Source of the DNA: Romanomermis culicivorax
Lineage: Eukaryota; Nematoda; Enoplea; Mermithida; Mermithidae
DNA length: 64,000 nt
Reading direction: 5' to 3'
Assembly: GCA_963922205.1 (NCBI GenBank)
Contig: CAWUHX010000144.1
Location: forward strand, 62,001 to 126,000
Part shown: piece after piece, positions 1 to 11,627 of the stretch
Layout: each line of letters starts with the position of its first letter
Numbering within the stretch: the stretch's first letter is position 1
Notes under the pieces: model-generated
The model's input: only the letters and a program-made list of their open reading frames with translations
The model's database searches: none
What the model was told of the DNA's origin: nothing
Position numbers and translations under genes: made by a program

Positions 1-3000
1 CATTTTCATACTTTTCGGAGGAGATTGTGTTTTCAAGATTTGTTGTTCAAAGTGAGAAAAAATAACGTAGAAGTCGTGCATGTCGTCTTTATTGTAAGCA
101 GCTTCGACCAGTTTCATAGGTTCGATTTTGTCCTCAGCGTCAACGCTATGGATGTACCTAAAAATGCAAATCATCAACAGGAAATTTTACACCAGGTACG
201 AAACAGCCGGAGACACGGGTACATATACTTTTTCTTCAAGTGCTTCAGAAAAATGAAACCGGAAAACAAGTACTATTTCACATTTTTGCATTCTCTTCTA
301 GACTATAACAATGTGTCGTTGAAAAACAGAAGCATTTTCTAAAAATGCTTTCAAATGATGAATCCGGAAAGCAAGTACTATTTTATATTGTTGGTATTTC
401 CTGGTAAAGTCGTACGACAATGGATTTGAAAATTTGTGCCACCAACACTCAATTAACCTCACAAATTTCTGATTAAAATGTTCTGCAGTTTTATTGCATA
501 TTGTAGAAGATTTCCAACTCGCCGCACATTTGTGTCATTTTTTCATCTCATTTCAGACGCATTTTATAAAAAGACAGACTAGGTGATTGCGCTACAGATT
601 TTGGCAACTCCGTGACAAATTACTTGCACATTTCCGTGGTACAAAACTAACTATCAAACAAAAACAAAAAAAATCACACGTGAAAATTTCCAAATGCTAC
701 ACCTCCTACCTCAGTGCTTCTAATACTAATTGCTTCGATAACAATATTTCCACAATTTCTTCCACTGAGGAGGAACTCTAAAAAACATAAACTTTGTTAA
801 ACATTTCAGGACAGTTTGGGGTTGTTCTTTACAGATAACAATTGCATGGCTAATTGGAGAGCCGGGGGATACTTGCCTTCAAGCGATAACAGCAAGAAAG
901 CCTGAAATGACATAAAAAAGACTACAAGCGACTCAAAACATGATCTCGCGTGATAAAATTTACAATATTTAGTGTCAGAAATATGATTCAAAAAATAACA
1001 TAGACTATTCGCAGTATAATTTTTGGACAAATGCTTTGTGTTCAGTTACCGAGTTTTTATTATGGAATTAGGAGAGCTATACAAAGGTTATTTTTACCAT
1101 GGGTTTTGAATCGGTAACGACATCGTTCCGAATCAACTGACTAAGACGATCAAATTGTTCAGATTTGATCAAGCTTGTAACTAAAAGTTCTTGAATGTAA
1201 CTTTGAACGGGGATGTGGGCCACTTCGAGAGACAAAACATATTCGAATAGTATGTCGATGAACCAATTTAATTCAATTTTCTGTAAATAGAAGAAAAACA
1301 TTATAAGCAAGCATACATGTAACTCAGCCCCGAGGTCTGGGGGCGGAGAATGTCCGGCCACTTTTCTGAAGCTGGGGGTCACCGATTCACCAACATTTTA
1401 CGGAATGGGTCCCTGAAAAAAAATTCGACTTTTCGCCAAAAAGTCCGAAAAACGGTTCGAAAAATAGTAATTTTCGTTCAAAAAATAGTAAAAAATGCAT
1501 TCAGGTGCGAAGCGCCGAGAAAATTGACATTTTTGCCAATTTTTTGTTCTGAAATTGGCATTTTTCATCAAAAAATTGACATTTCTCAGTATTTTTCTAA
1601 CCAACGGTAGGAGGCTATGGCTACCATATGGCTAGACATTGGATTGGCAAATCCTGTGACGCGATCGCCCAATGGTTAGCCAAATGGCTGACGATTTCTG
1701 GGTGGGGAGGGTTTCATGGAATTTCCGCTATGAGACAAAATCTCTATCTCAATTGGTCAAAGTATACATAAAGCTTTTTTCAGATAATTTTCAACTTTCT
1801 TGCAAATACTCGTTTCAAATTAAAATTAAAATCCGTATTGAATTTAATTTTAGTTCCTCGCATAATCACCGATTTTAAGAAACAAAAAATTGTTGAATCT
1901 TAAAAGGTATAGAATGCATACCGGCGGAGTAATATAATCATTATCGAAAAATTCACCTTGTTTTCTGACGCCGGGAATAATACATTAGTATACATATCTG
2001 ATTGCTCAATCCGCTCCTTGGGATTCATAATGGATTTCTGAAAAATTTAAGTCGCGGACACTCGAAACAATGAGATATATAACGAAACGAAATTTTCCAA
2101 TCAGAAATAAATTTAACTCTGTCATTTTCATTTCTAGAATGTCTTGAATTATTTCTCCACTGTAGCCAATTGACTTGAAAACATTGGTCGCAAAATCTTT
2201 CACCAATCAAATTAAAAGTTCAAAATCTAAGAAAAACACTTTCCAGTTGAAACCTTGCATAATTTAAACTTACACTGACGACTATATTTCCAAGTTCTGC
2301 GATCTTTTCGTCGCAAGGATTGATCAGCTTCCATATGGCTAACGCATCGTCTAAACTGAGAGATTTTTCGAGTAAAAATGAGGTTAGAACGTTCAAGATC
2401 ACATTTTTCGCGTTAGAGCGTCTTAAAACGAAATCCACTCCGACGGGCTTAAAAGTTTTTTTTCTTCAAATAATGAGTCGACAAATCAAACACATTTTCT
2501 TCCAGTTTAACCTTGTAAATAAAATTTCGTAACGATGATTCGAGGTTCAATTCGACGAACCACATGCAACCTATATTGTGAAAAATATAAAATCTATCAC
2601 CAATATTCAATTCTATCTACATGATCAGAAAATAAAAATTATCAGTAGGGTTGTAACAAAGCCCCGGTTCGGGGGAAAGCCTACAAAAAATTAGTACTTT
2701 TGATAGCATAACAAGCTCGATTTATAATAAAATTGAAGTTTAGACTGTGACAAGTAAATATTCAGTAGTTAGTTTGACAGTAATACTTCTAGGAATCACT
2801 AAATTCATGTTCTATTTGGATAAAAGTTTAAAAGTTTTCATTATATCCGGAACTGCACTTCAACTTCAGTTGATTTTTTCAGAAAACGTACAATTATATT
2901 AGCTATTCATTATTACTGATTTGCCTAAACTTCAGCATACATGTCAAAACATGTTTTCAAATTACCTAAGTAGTGTGCAAGAAGTTAGAGCTGAAGCGAA

Positions 3001-6000
3001 TTCAGATTCGAGCCACAGTCATTCACTATGCAAAAGTGGCAAAGAGAATGAGGATGTTGACAAAGTTGTTATTTGGGAAAATGGTGATTTTTGATTTTTC
3101 ACCACAATTTTGTGATATCTCCAACTTTCTTCTCGAGCATTTTTCAAAAGTTTCTCCCTTCCAGTCATTAGCATGCATGCTAACGTCCAAAAATTTCCAT
3201 TAGCAAGGCTCTAGTTCCATTAGCACCATGCTAAAAAAACCCTGCAGATGAATCGATACAAGTTCACGTATGCAATGCAGTTTCTTCGGGAAAAGAATGA
3301 GTTTCCTAATTTTTAGTAATGACAATTATCTTAAAAATTTAATTTTTTTGTCTGCATCATATCCTATCTAACCTATCAATCAATGCAGTATCATAGCTGA
3401 CATGAAATAAAAAGAAAAAGAATCACCTTAAAAATTTTTCGATGTGATACATGAGGTATGGTACCACTAGTGACGTATATGTTAATACGTTATATGTCTG
3501 CCCCGGCCCCGGCTAAAATGTCTGCCCCGGGACAACCCTAATTATCAGTGAATTGAAAGTTTAAATATGTAGATGAACAAAAGCCGGCATGCATTATACC
3601 AACTCTGTTATCAGAATATTCACGTAAAATCAAATTAAACATTATTTGGCAATCTAAATCACACTAGCACAAATCAAAAATCGTCTATGATCAAAATTTT
3701 AGTTCATCAATTTGTGGCTGGTCTAGAAGACGGATTTAAGCTCTGAATTAAATCATCCGGCGTATACTTTTTAGTTTCCAAGTCAACATAGATACTTCAA
3801 TGGAATTTACCTATTTTTGCATCAATTATAATATTCGGTTGGAAAAGCACCCACGTCGGAGCATCTTAACACGAAAAAAAATTTTCAGTTGAACAAAATT
3901 GAAATAAATGATCCAAAACAACATCAAATAGAAACAGGTTTAATGCAGTTCGAAGCCTTGATCTGTTTCGAATTTGAAGTATGATTAGACATTTGCTCGT
4001 GATTTGTATACAAAAATAATTTCTCATCATAGAAGAAAAAGTCAAATAAACTCACACAATTCCACATCCGCATTTTTATCCGCTAGTGAAGAATAATAAA
4101 TCGATGACGAATCATAAACTGGTCTAATGTATTCAGGATTAAGATCATGTTCGATTACATCGACGCGCTCAATATCAAATATTAAAGAAGTCTAGAAAAT
4201 ATGAAAAGATCGATCTCGCGATCACTATACCTTTTGACAAAATTTTACTTTAGATTCTTGTTGATGTACAACGACCAGATCGTCGATTATATGAACGGCA
4301 AATTTTCCTTGAGAACCAAGGACTAAAGTGTGAGATTTCTCAACGCTATTCGGTAAACTGCTATTCGACCTGGAACATACAGTCAGTATAATAGAACAAA
4401 CAAAAATTGTAACGATGAAATTGTTGGACTCTACAGTAAAACCGGAACGTTTTATAACTTTATATCTGTCAAAATATAATTTTGTGGGTCAGAAATCATG
4501 ACTACAAAAAGTGGGTGATTCATCACGTACATATTAAGCTTGTAAAGCCAAATTTCAGCGCCCGCATTATTTCGTCCTCTAGGCACGTGTCTTAGTACTA
4601 GAGCAAAGATTTCATCATACCTGAAAAATATGAATGCTTTCTAGACTCAAGACTTTAAGTCAAGGAAATGTGAAGGGAAAGTGTATGCCAACGATGGAAA
4701 ATTATTAGATTTCCGAAGATTTGTAATTTCATTCAAACCCCAAAAACTCTGTAGTGAAAGAACTCCGTCCGACTTCTGATTTAGCAAAAATTATTCAAGA
4801 ATTTGGCGTTCCATCACGGTTCTTTGGAAACAGAAGGCTGATTAATGTTTGACAATGAAAAAAGTTTTTGCTGGTTGGAGAATCCAAATTTTTTTGCCTA
4901 ATTTTGGACCTTGACAGTATACATCTTAAAACTCATATGATTTTTGCTGTTTGGCCCAAATTTACGGAATGGTTGATTCCTCACTGACTCTTTTGGTTCT
5001 AGCTGATTAAATAGCACTACCTGACTGCTTGAAAACATATAGAGACATTGCCCACGTCTGAATTCGACACTTACAATTGTACAACTGAAACATCCCTGTC
5101 CAGCAGGGCTAATTTTGACATTGGGACGGCGAATCCAAGGTCAACTTCAAATTTAACCAACTTGATCAATGTGCCAGTCTGAAAAACGATAACAATAAGG
5201 ATCCGGCGTATTGCACAATTTAATGTAACGTTACGTGCCTGAATCGCAAATGGCTGCAAAACTGTTCCAGGTAAACCGCACGACAAAATCAGTATTTGCA
5301 ACTCCGGCTATAAAATGAGCCATACATCGAATAACGATTCTAATACGTTTTTCCACATTCAGTAGGTAAAAAAGTACTAATAAATAAATGAACGAACCAA
5401 ATCTTCATTTTTAAGATGAAAAAATAAAAAATCTTGAAGGATATGTGAGTTTTGAGGATGTAGAAGAATTTCTTCCCATGTTTAAAATACATTTTCAGCA
5501 CATATTTTTCATATCTTCGAAGAAAATTTTGTTTTTGCAGGTGTAGCTTACACTCATTGTCATTTCATAACAACAACACTTACAGAATAGACGTACCAGT
5601 TTGTACTAATGTTGAATGTCCTAATCGAACGGAGACTACGCTTTTCGGGTACGACCTACAGTACCAGCACGACACTTTTTAAATATTGAAGATATCGAAA
5701 AAATAAAAATAAGAGTCAAGCCAACCTGATAAAGTTCCAAACCGCGATCAGTAATGAATAACATTTCGCCGCTAAATGTCCATTCAATACCGATAATTTG
5801 CGTATCTTTGCCTTTGCAAGATTGAGCGTATTCAACTATATTCGAACTATCCGATTGAACATTGGTAAATTCCTGTCAAAATATACACGATCTTTAGAAA
5901 CGAGAATTTTCATAAATCAATAAGAATCGCGAAGAATGTTGTAAAGAATTACAGTTTTGATCAAGAGTATTTATAGAGTTATCATTTGAAAAAAATTGGA

Positions 6001-6809
6001 TATTAGTTCAATATTAAAACTATAACTATCTTATTCACGTTAGAAACTTATCGAAGCTCGAATTTCAATCAGCTGACTAAAACTTTCATAAAGCATTTAT
6101 CATTTATAAGATAATTACTACGGTGGTGGACGAACGTTGAACGGCTACGACTTTCGAATCAGGCGATAGTTTGATAGAGTAAATGCATCCTTTCTCATTC
6201 AACCTAGAACAATTTTGAAACAACGGTTAGCTAATCTAGAATTTGCATTTGAAATTTCATTAAGAAATACAGAATAGGATTGAATGTCTAGTCCAACAGC
6301 ACAAAGTTCAAAATTTCCATTCAAGTCTTTCTGACTGACCGCATACCAAAGAGCCACAAAACGTCAATTAAAATTTTTAATTTCGATATTGTCTTGATAT
6401 AATACTCATAGCAAATTTATTGTGATTAAAGGATCAGGGTGGAAATCTGTCGTGGTTCCTAAAAAATTCTTCTATTCAATATGTTGGTTAAAGATTTCAG
6501 CCAAGAAAGCGATAGGAATATACCAAAAGTCAAGGAAGTTCAATACATAAGTATAATGTAACTCGAATCTATCCAATTTTTAACCTGAATGACAAAATAT
6601 CGTCCGAATCGGGTCCTTTGGCCGTAACCAGAGTATATCCCAATTTATGATTAGTCGTAAACACCTTGAAAAAATACAGTATACTAATGGAATAAATTTT
6701 CAAAAAAGCTCACTTTCTTGTTGACATTATCATAAAAAACGTTCGACGATTTGTTAACCGGCTCAAAATGGACACATTTTTCGCCGATCGTGAGTACTTG
6801 AGCCGGCAT
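1..6809 (-). CDS. RMC1: RMC1 (C18orf8/Mic1) orthologue, regulator of MON1-CCZ1, C-terminus off the left edge
   Basis: Subunit of the metazoan Mon1-Ccz1 complex, the guanine-nucleotide exchanger that activates Rab7 on late endosomes. Exons read on the minus strand: 6714-6809 (ATG at 6807-6809, [19 protein letters not shown]), 6585-6664, 6119-6203, 5726-5872, 5584-5655, 5239-5307, 5075-5178, 4531-4620, 4231-4369, 4056-4191, 3732-3864, 2274-2463, 1957-2037, 1098-1280, 833-901, 710-777 and 1-157. Reading phases agree across the junctions. Family landmarks seen are PEKRSL, a TVLQPF segment, [62 protein letters not shown] and a final FEQQ segment. The N-terminal half is the beta-propeller region; the C-terminal half is the helical Mic1 domain. 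Roughly 20 residues are probably missing beyond base 1. An in-frame TGA lies in exon 3732-3864 and one intron appears to use a GC donor (see findings). Intron 2464-3731 holds a hAT-like element and intron 1281-1956 another repeat. An extra small exon near 2100-2210 is possible but unsupported. Confidence 0.9.
1312..1722 (+). repeat. Family A repeat, copy 1 (CATACATGTAA end)
   Basis: About 410 bp in an RMC1 intron. It starts with CATACATGTAA and contains a C/G-rich stretch, GCGAAGCGCCGAG, repeated AAATTGACATTTT units, and GGCTACCAT near GCGATCGCCCAATGG. Two similar copies occur at about 26.8-27.2 kb (same orientation) and 47.6-48.0 kb (inverted). No clear target duplication was found for this copy. 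Confidence 0.75.
2646..3540. mobile_element. hAT-like non-autonomous element in an RMC1 intron
   Basis: 895 bp bounded by TAGGGTTGT and its inverse ACAACCCTA and flanked by a perfect 8-bp target duplication ATTATCAG (2638-2645 and 3541-3548). 8-bp duplications and TAGGGTTG-type ends are typical of the hAT superfamily. Both ends are rich in CCCCGG motifs. Near 3160-3245 it holds TTAGCATGCATGCTAA and GCTAAAAAAACCCTG, which look like the end of another element. No transposase frame was seen. Confidence 0.85.
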
Positions 6810-6917
6810 TCCTCAATATCAAACCTAAGAAAATATTCTATTTTTAACGGTTACATATACTATTGGAAAATAAAACCACGAAATTATGCAAAACATTCAA
6901 GATATAATAAAACCATG

Positions 6918-6923
6918 TTTATT
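6918..6923 (-). terminator. Polyadenylation signal AATAAA downstream of ABHD16A
   Basis: AATAAA on the minus strand, about 245 bases past the ABHD16A stop and about 110 bases before the RMC1 start codon. Its position suggests that ABHD16A has its own 3' end. Confidence 0.4.
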
Positions 6924-7165
6924 TCTAGACGCATGCGAAGCTGGACGACAGCAAACCGCTAAGGTCGTGAAAACACGAGAACACGGACTAGACATACATA
7001 TATGTAGGTTGATTTCGGAAGTTTCGAAAATTTGAAAAATCTGAACATCATTAACATAACAAATTCGTAATTTTGAACTTATTTTAAGCAAATTCACCCT
7101 ACGAACCAAAAAACGCACTTCAAAGTAATCAAATTCATGAAGATCATCTTTCAATTGAATTACAG

Positions 7166-10100
7166 TCAGTTATTTAAAACAACATCCCAGGGATGATACG
7201 GTATTTTGAGGAATGTCACCGTCAAAGGGACGCAATGCGTAGCGTCAAAATCGCTCATGTAAAAATCTATCAAATAATACGATAAAGCCTTTTTTGTTTT
7301 CTGATCGAAATCTAAACCAAATTCGCTCGGAAATGCAACCGTTTGATTGGGTCGTCCGAAATAATTTGTCAACAGGTTAATACAATCCTCGGCGTTATAT
7401 TCGTTAATTTTTTGGAGAGCGCGATCTTGAGACGACAGCGCGATCCAATCGAAAGTATTATCGTTGTTTTTGTCATTGAAAATATGTGGATATCTAAAAA
7501 CTAATTCGATAAATGAGAATTTTCAAAAAAATAATACCATGATTTTTATATTTGTACTTTCTCAATAAGTAATTAACCAGACCTGTCAAGTTCTTGCTGA
7601 TCAATCAGAAAAAGTAAAAAACGTGTACAGAAAAATATGTATGTGCTTAATTTGTATACTGTTTCTAGAAATCAGCACGGAGTTCAATCAAAAGTCATTT
7701 AGGACCAAAATTGTTCCTCAGAAAGAACTTTTGCCAAAGCATTAGTGTCATGGGAGAAGTATCGGTACTGGTAAAAGGCCACACTGGGACATTACTGGCA
7801 AAACTGGGACATTACTAGTAAAATATTATCAAGAAATACTGCCATTTTCTTGAACTTGAGTAAAGAATGTTTTGAAGATAGAAGATCGAGAACTGTCTTA
7901 TAGCGTAAAGGCCGGTTCACACGGCGACATTCTGCGCAACATATACCCGACATACATGTCGCGACATATACGCGACATACGTATATTAAGTAAAATCGTC
8001 AGGTGTGAAGGGGCACGACATAAGCCCGACATATAAGCGACATACACCCGACATACAGTTTGCTTTTTCGCTCAGCCGGCTATTTTAGCCGACATACAGC
8101 GCGACATTTGGTACTATTTGTGTGCTTGGTCCATGTAATCGTGACAGGCGCAAAAAGAACTCGTCGTCCAAAGGTAGGAAAAGACCAAGAATAGCAACAG
8201 ACTTCCTTTTCGACACCGAAAAATAATACTGAGGTGGAAAATGTCGCATTGTATGTCATATCATATGTCCCACATATATGTCGCACGTGCGAACATCTTA
8301 ATGTTGAGACATTTTTGGAAAAAGCATATACGTCGCAACATGTATGTCGGGAGAAATGTTGCCGTGTGAACCGGGCTTAAGAAACTTCATAGTTTAAATT
8401 CTTTCCGGAATAAGTTTTGTTCACAAACCATTTCAAGATTTCTGGATCAAATGTATACAGTTTTACCTGAATCTAAGAAAGCTTTGCAAAAGAAAATTTA
8501 TTCTATTCGATCGTCGTTGATTTTGTGCATTCGAGTTATCCGTAACGATAATTTCTTCTTGAGAACGTCGAACGAAAGAAATCGGGCCGCTGTATTGTTT
8601 AATTTGATCACCGATGTGCAAATTGAAGTGCATTTTTATAACGTCCCGAACCACCGTTTCTAGTCCTGAAGGCATCGTGTGCAGCGCCAACGGTAGCACA
8701 TCGTCGAAAACCGCGTCTAAAATCATGCCGCGAAGATCGGGATAATTCATACCTGAAACAGTGGAATAAGCAGTTGATGAATCAAACTACATTTTGATTC
8801 AGATTTTACAATCCGTCTATTCATTTCACCCAAGCTTCTGATTGATTAGAATCGGGTTCTTTTTTGAAGCTCATCATAAAGAAAAAGAGTGATGTAACAA
8901 GTTTCAACGGCATTTTAAAATTCAACGACATCAACAACATAATGTGTAAAATATGACTTATTGGGGGAATGAGAGAAAATGAAAATTCTGTGGTCGACTT
9001 ATTACATGAATTTAATTGAGTCTTACCTAGCCAAGTGGCTGTAAATCCACCAATTGACCAGGCCACAACCACAGTTTCGTGGGCCGGGAAGCCTAAACGA
9101 TGGGCAGCAAACTGCATGACGACGTCGATGGCTGCGCATTCATTTTCGGGGAACGGATCACCGGTACTGCCGCCGAAACCTGGATGATTCCATCCCAATA
9201 CGCTGTAGCCTTCAAATGAAATGCAATCATAAGAGTTGACGAAATCTTAATCAATATAACAGTAGATTTAGATTCGAAAATCAGATATGTGATTTGGTCG
9301 CTTGCAGAAGTGTAACAATGTCACAAGGTAAATTTTAAAAATTTGAAACCGCGTTGAAAATAGATCTTTTTAATCTTGTAAACTTATTTAAATTTCGCAA
9401 AAATAATCTGAACTTTGAGAATCTTTTACAGAACGGTCTGATTTTCTAAGCACAATTCGTTAAATGAAAAAGCGAGTCAGTTTAAAATTTGTTCGTCCTA
9501 AAAAGTGTGGGATTCTGGGCAAAAAACTTCGAAATCCGCAATCCAAAATTTTTAATGAAAAATAATCGTCACTTTTGCTTACCCGCCTCCAATACGGCCG
9601 CCAAAATGCCGACTTCGTAAAATCCGGCATTGCCTTCGCAAGTGACAACTAGAATATTACCGCGCGAAAATCGTCGATCGTTTCTACGATCGACGAACAT
9701 CGTATCGATCGTATCGTTACACGACGATATCAATTTATTCCGTTGGCCGCCCAATTCGGCGACCAGACGCGATCGGCCAGCCAACAATTGTTGACTAACC
9801 GACGACTGTACCATTTGTAGACTACCGGGATAGACCAATCGACGAGCGATCACATTCGCAACGAAAGAAGCCAAATATTTTCGGAATGAAAAGGGTAAGG
9901 AAGAAGCTGCAAGAAAATTAAAATTATACGATAGCAAGCGATTGAGGAAATTTGAAAATTTCAGTTCAACAGAAAAAATAGTAATTAGTCTCATTCGAAT
10001 GATAAACATTCTACTATATTTAGAATTTATAACCAACTCAAGTTATGATCACACTTATTATTAGTGATGTCGTGGTGCTTGGGAACCTGCGCCACTGCCA

Positions 10101-11392
10101 CTTCCTCTATAAATTTCAAAAATAGATGAGTTTAAAAGGTTATAAATCCCGCCCAATGTCACATACTGGAATCAATTGTATCCAAAACTTTACCCGTAAT
10201 ATTGAAGTCTTCCAAAGCTATCACAGAAGACTTTGTTCCATATTGACTATTTTGTCGAACTGACCTAGAAACTGGTATATGCCCAAATGACTGGCCACAA
10301 ATCAATAATAGAACAAATTGAACAATGCTCTAAGGTGTTGATAAGACAACAAATTACGAGCTGATAATCAAACTTTTACATTGAATATGAATTTTTTATT
10401 TACCGACATTGCTAGTCACATGCGCTTATGAGAATTTCTCTTTTATAGGGCAATGATGTGCGTGCACTATAAAAGTCATCAGTTGCAAAAAATATTTGCA
10501 ACTACTTTACAGCAGAATTCTCCCCAGAATTTATCGACTATTCTGGACTCTATTAAAAATAATACACGCAAAGCGAAATAAATCAATTGTTGCCCAGCTG
10601 TGCCAGTCCATCAGTGGAGTTCCAACAAACGAAATTGCGACTTATGATTTTAGATTTTCTTTGGTTATGGTAATGTGCCAGACATGAAGGAACGGCCTTT
10701 ATCATAGCTGTAAGAATTCCGACCATTTGAGGGAGAGCGGTGGGATTCGAGGGGATAATACGATTTGAGGGAGGTTTTGGAAGTTGGGGCACACCCCCAA
10801 TGCCCCAACTGCAGGCATGGTCTTTCTTACCACAGTCAAAAATACTCCTGAAATGAGTCATCGAGATTTATGTGTTAGCATTGCGTAGTGTAGCTGAACA
10901 TGTTACATTTCACCAAAAAATTCGAAAATTACCAACGTCCATCATTTGATAATCGTTAGGGATATATTTTCTGGCACGTAGGTTCGTCGTTGAATATTCA
11001 TAATCGACCGGCCAATGATCAAAATCAAAATCGTAGCGTCTCAATAATTGCCGATTTTTCCCATTGATACTGTCGGCCAAAATTAACGAAAAATCTAAAT
11101 ATTTCTTGCTGAAATTTCGACCCAAACCGCGTATTAAAAAGGCTACGCCGTAAATTAATATCAACCAAACGCCGTATTTTTGCACCGTTTGAAATGAGCG
11201 ATCGAAGCCAGATCGATAACAGTAGATTAAAATTATGGGCCACAATCTTTTACCCAATGAAAAACCGCTACCGACAGCAGACATGATCTTTTGACCAACG
11301 GTTTCGGCTAAATTCGCTTCATAAGATTTGACGACTCCTTGATTGATGACCAAAAAAACTTCTGGTCCGAAGAATCTTTTTATGAAGTTCAT
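7166..11392 (-). CDS. ABHD16A: ABHD16A (BAT5) orthologue, phosphatidylserine lipase-type alpha/beta hydrolase
   Basis: Five exons: 10933-11392, 9583-9906, 9027-9209, 8467-8752 and 7166-7493, with matching phases, giving about 527 residues (human about 558). ABHD16A is a membrane serine hydrolase that makes lysophosphatidylserine from phosphatidylserine. The N-terminal exon has two hydrophobic stretches (around LWPIILIYCY and YGVWLILIYGVAFLI), fitting the family's membrane anchor, then the conserved DFDHWPVDYE. Exon 2 carries RRLVYPGS, DTMFVDRR and CEGNAGFYEVG. Exon 3 has GWNHPGFGGSTG and the nucleophile elbow AWSIGGF, with Ser as catalytic residue. Exon 4 has DAVFDDVLPLAL and VRRSQEEII. The last exon ends in FDATHCVPL, with the likely catalytic His. 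The stop codon is at 7166-7168. The intron between 7493 and 8467 carries a MITE. No residue expected for activity is missing. Confidence 0.95.
7909..8377. mobile_element. MITE with ~24-bp terminal inverted repeats in an ABHD16A intron
   Basis: 469 bp. The left end AGGCCGGTTCACACGGCGAC matches the inverse of the right end GTTGCCGTGTGAACCGGGCT. It is flanked by TAA on both sides (7906-7908 and 8378-8380), a 3-bp duplication that suggests the PIF/Harbinger superfamily. The interior is packed with CGACATA/TATGTCG units, many pairing with each other. No open reading frame of its own. Confidence 0.85.
10702..10817. repeat. Degenerate relic of the CATACCTGTAA MITE family
   Basis: Begins CATAGCTGTAAGAATTCCGACC and ends CCCAACTGCAGGCATG, the expected end layout of the family seen intact at 34513-34748. 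G/C tracts are eroded. The flanking 8-mers GCCTTTAT and GTCTTTCT match at 6 of 8 positions. It lies in the first ABHD16A intron. Confidence 0.5.
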
Positions 11393-11512
11393 AATTCTAA
11401 AAAGAATAAATGCTGTTTTACATCTGACGAGATTACATTTTTTTGGGAAAAATATTCGTTATAAACATTGAATAATACGAAACGTTAGTAAGAAGATTGG
11501 AAAATAAAATCG

Positions 11513-11518
11513 TTTATT
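11513..11518 (-). terminator. Polyadenylation signal AATAAA downstream of SPO11
   Basis: AATAAA on the minus strand about 110 bases past the SPO11 stop and about 120 bases upstream of the ABHD16A start. Confidence 0.4.
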
Positions 11519-11627
11519 TTGTGCTGAGCGCGTAATCTCATCTCTATCGATATAAATAGCTCTACAAACACTAGAATTACATTGAATCAACAACAAAAAT
11601 TAACAAACAACAGAGTAGAAATCTGGA

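Noticed and set aside
2006-2206. Possible extra RMC1 exon between 2037 and 2274
   Set aside because: Phases allow direct joining of 2274 to 2037, and the translated segment shows no family resemblance I could defend.
10020-10200. Possible ABHD16A exon (VAVAQVPKHHD)
   Set aside because: The flanking exons already join in phase with good family continuity and the stretch matches nothing known.
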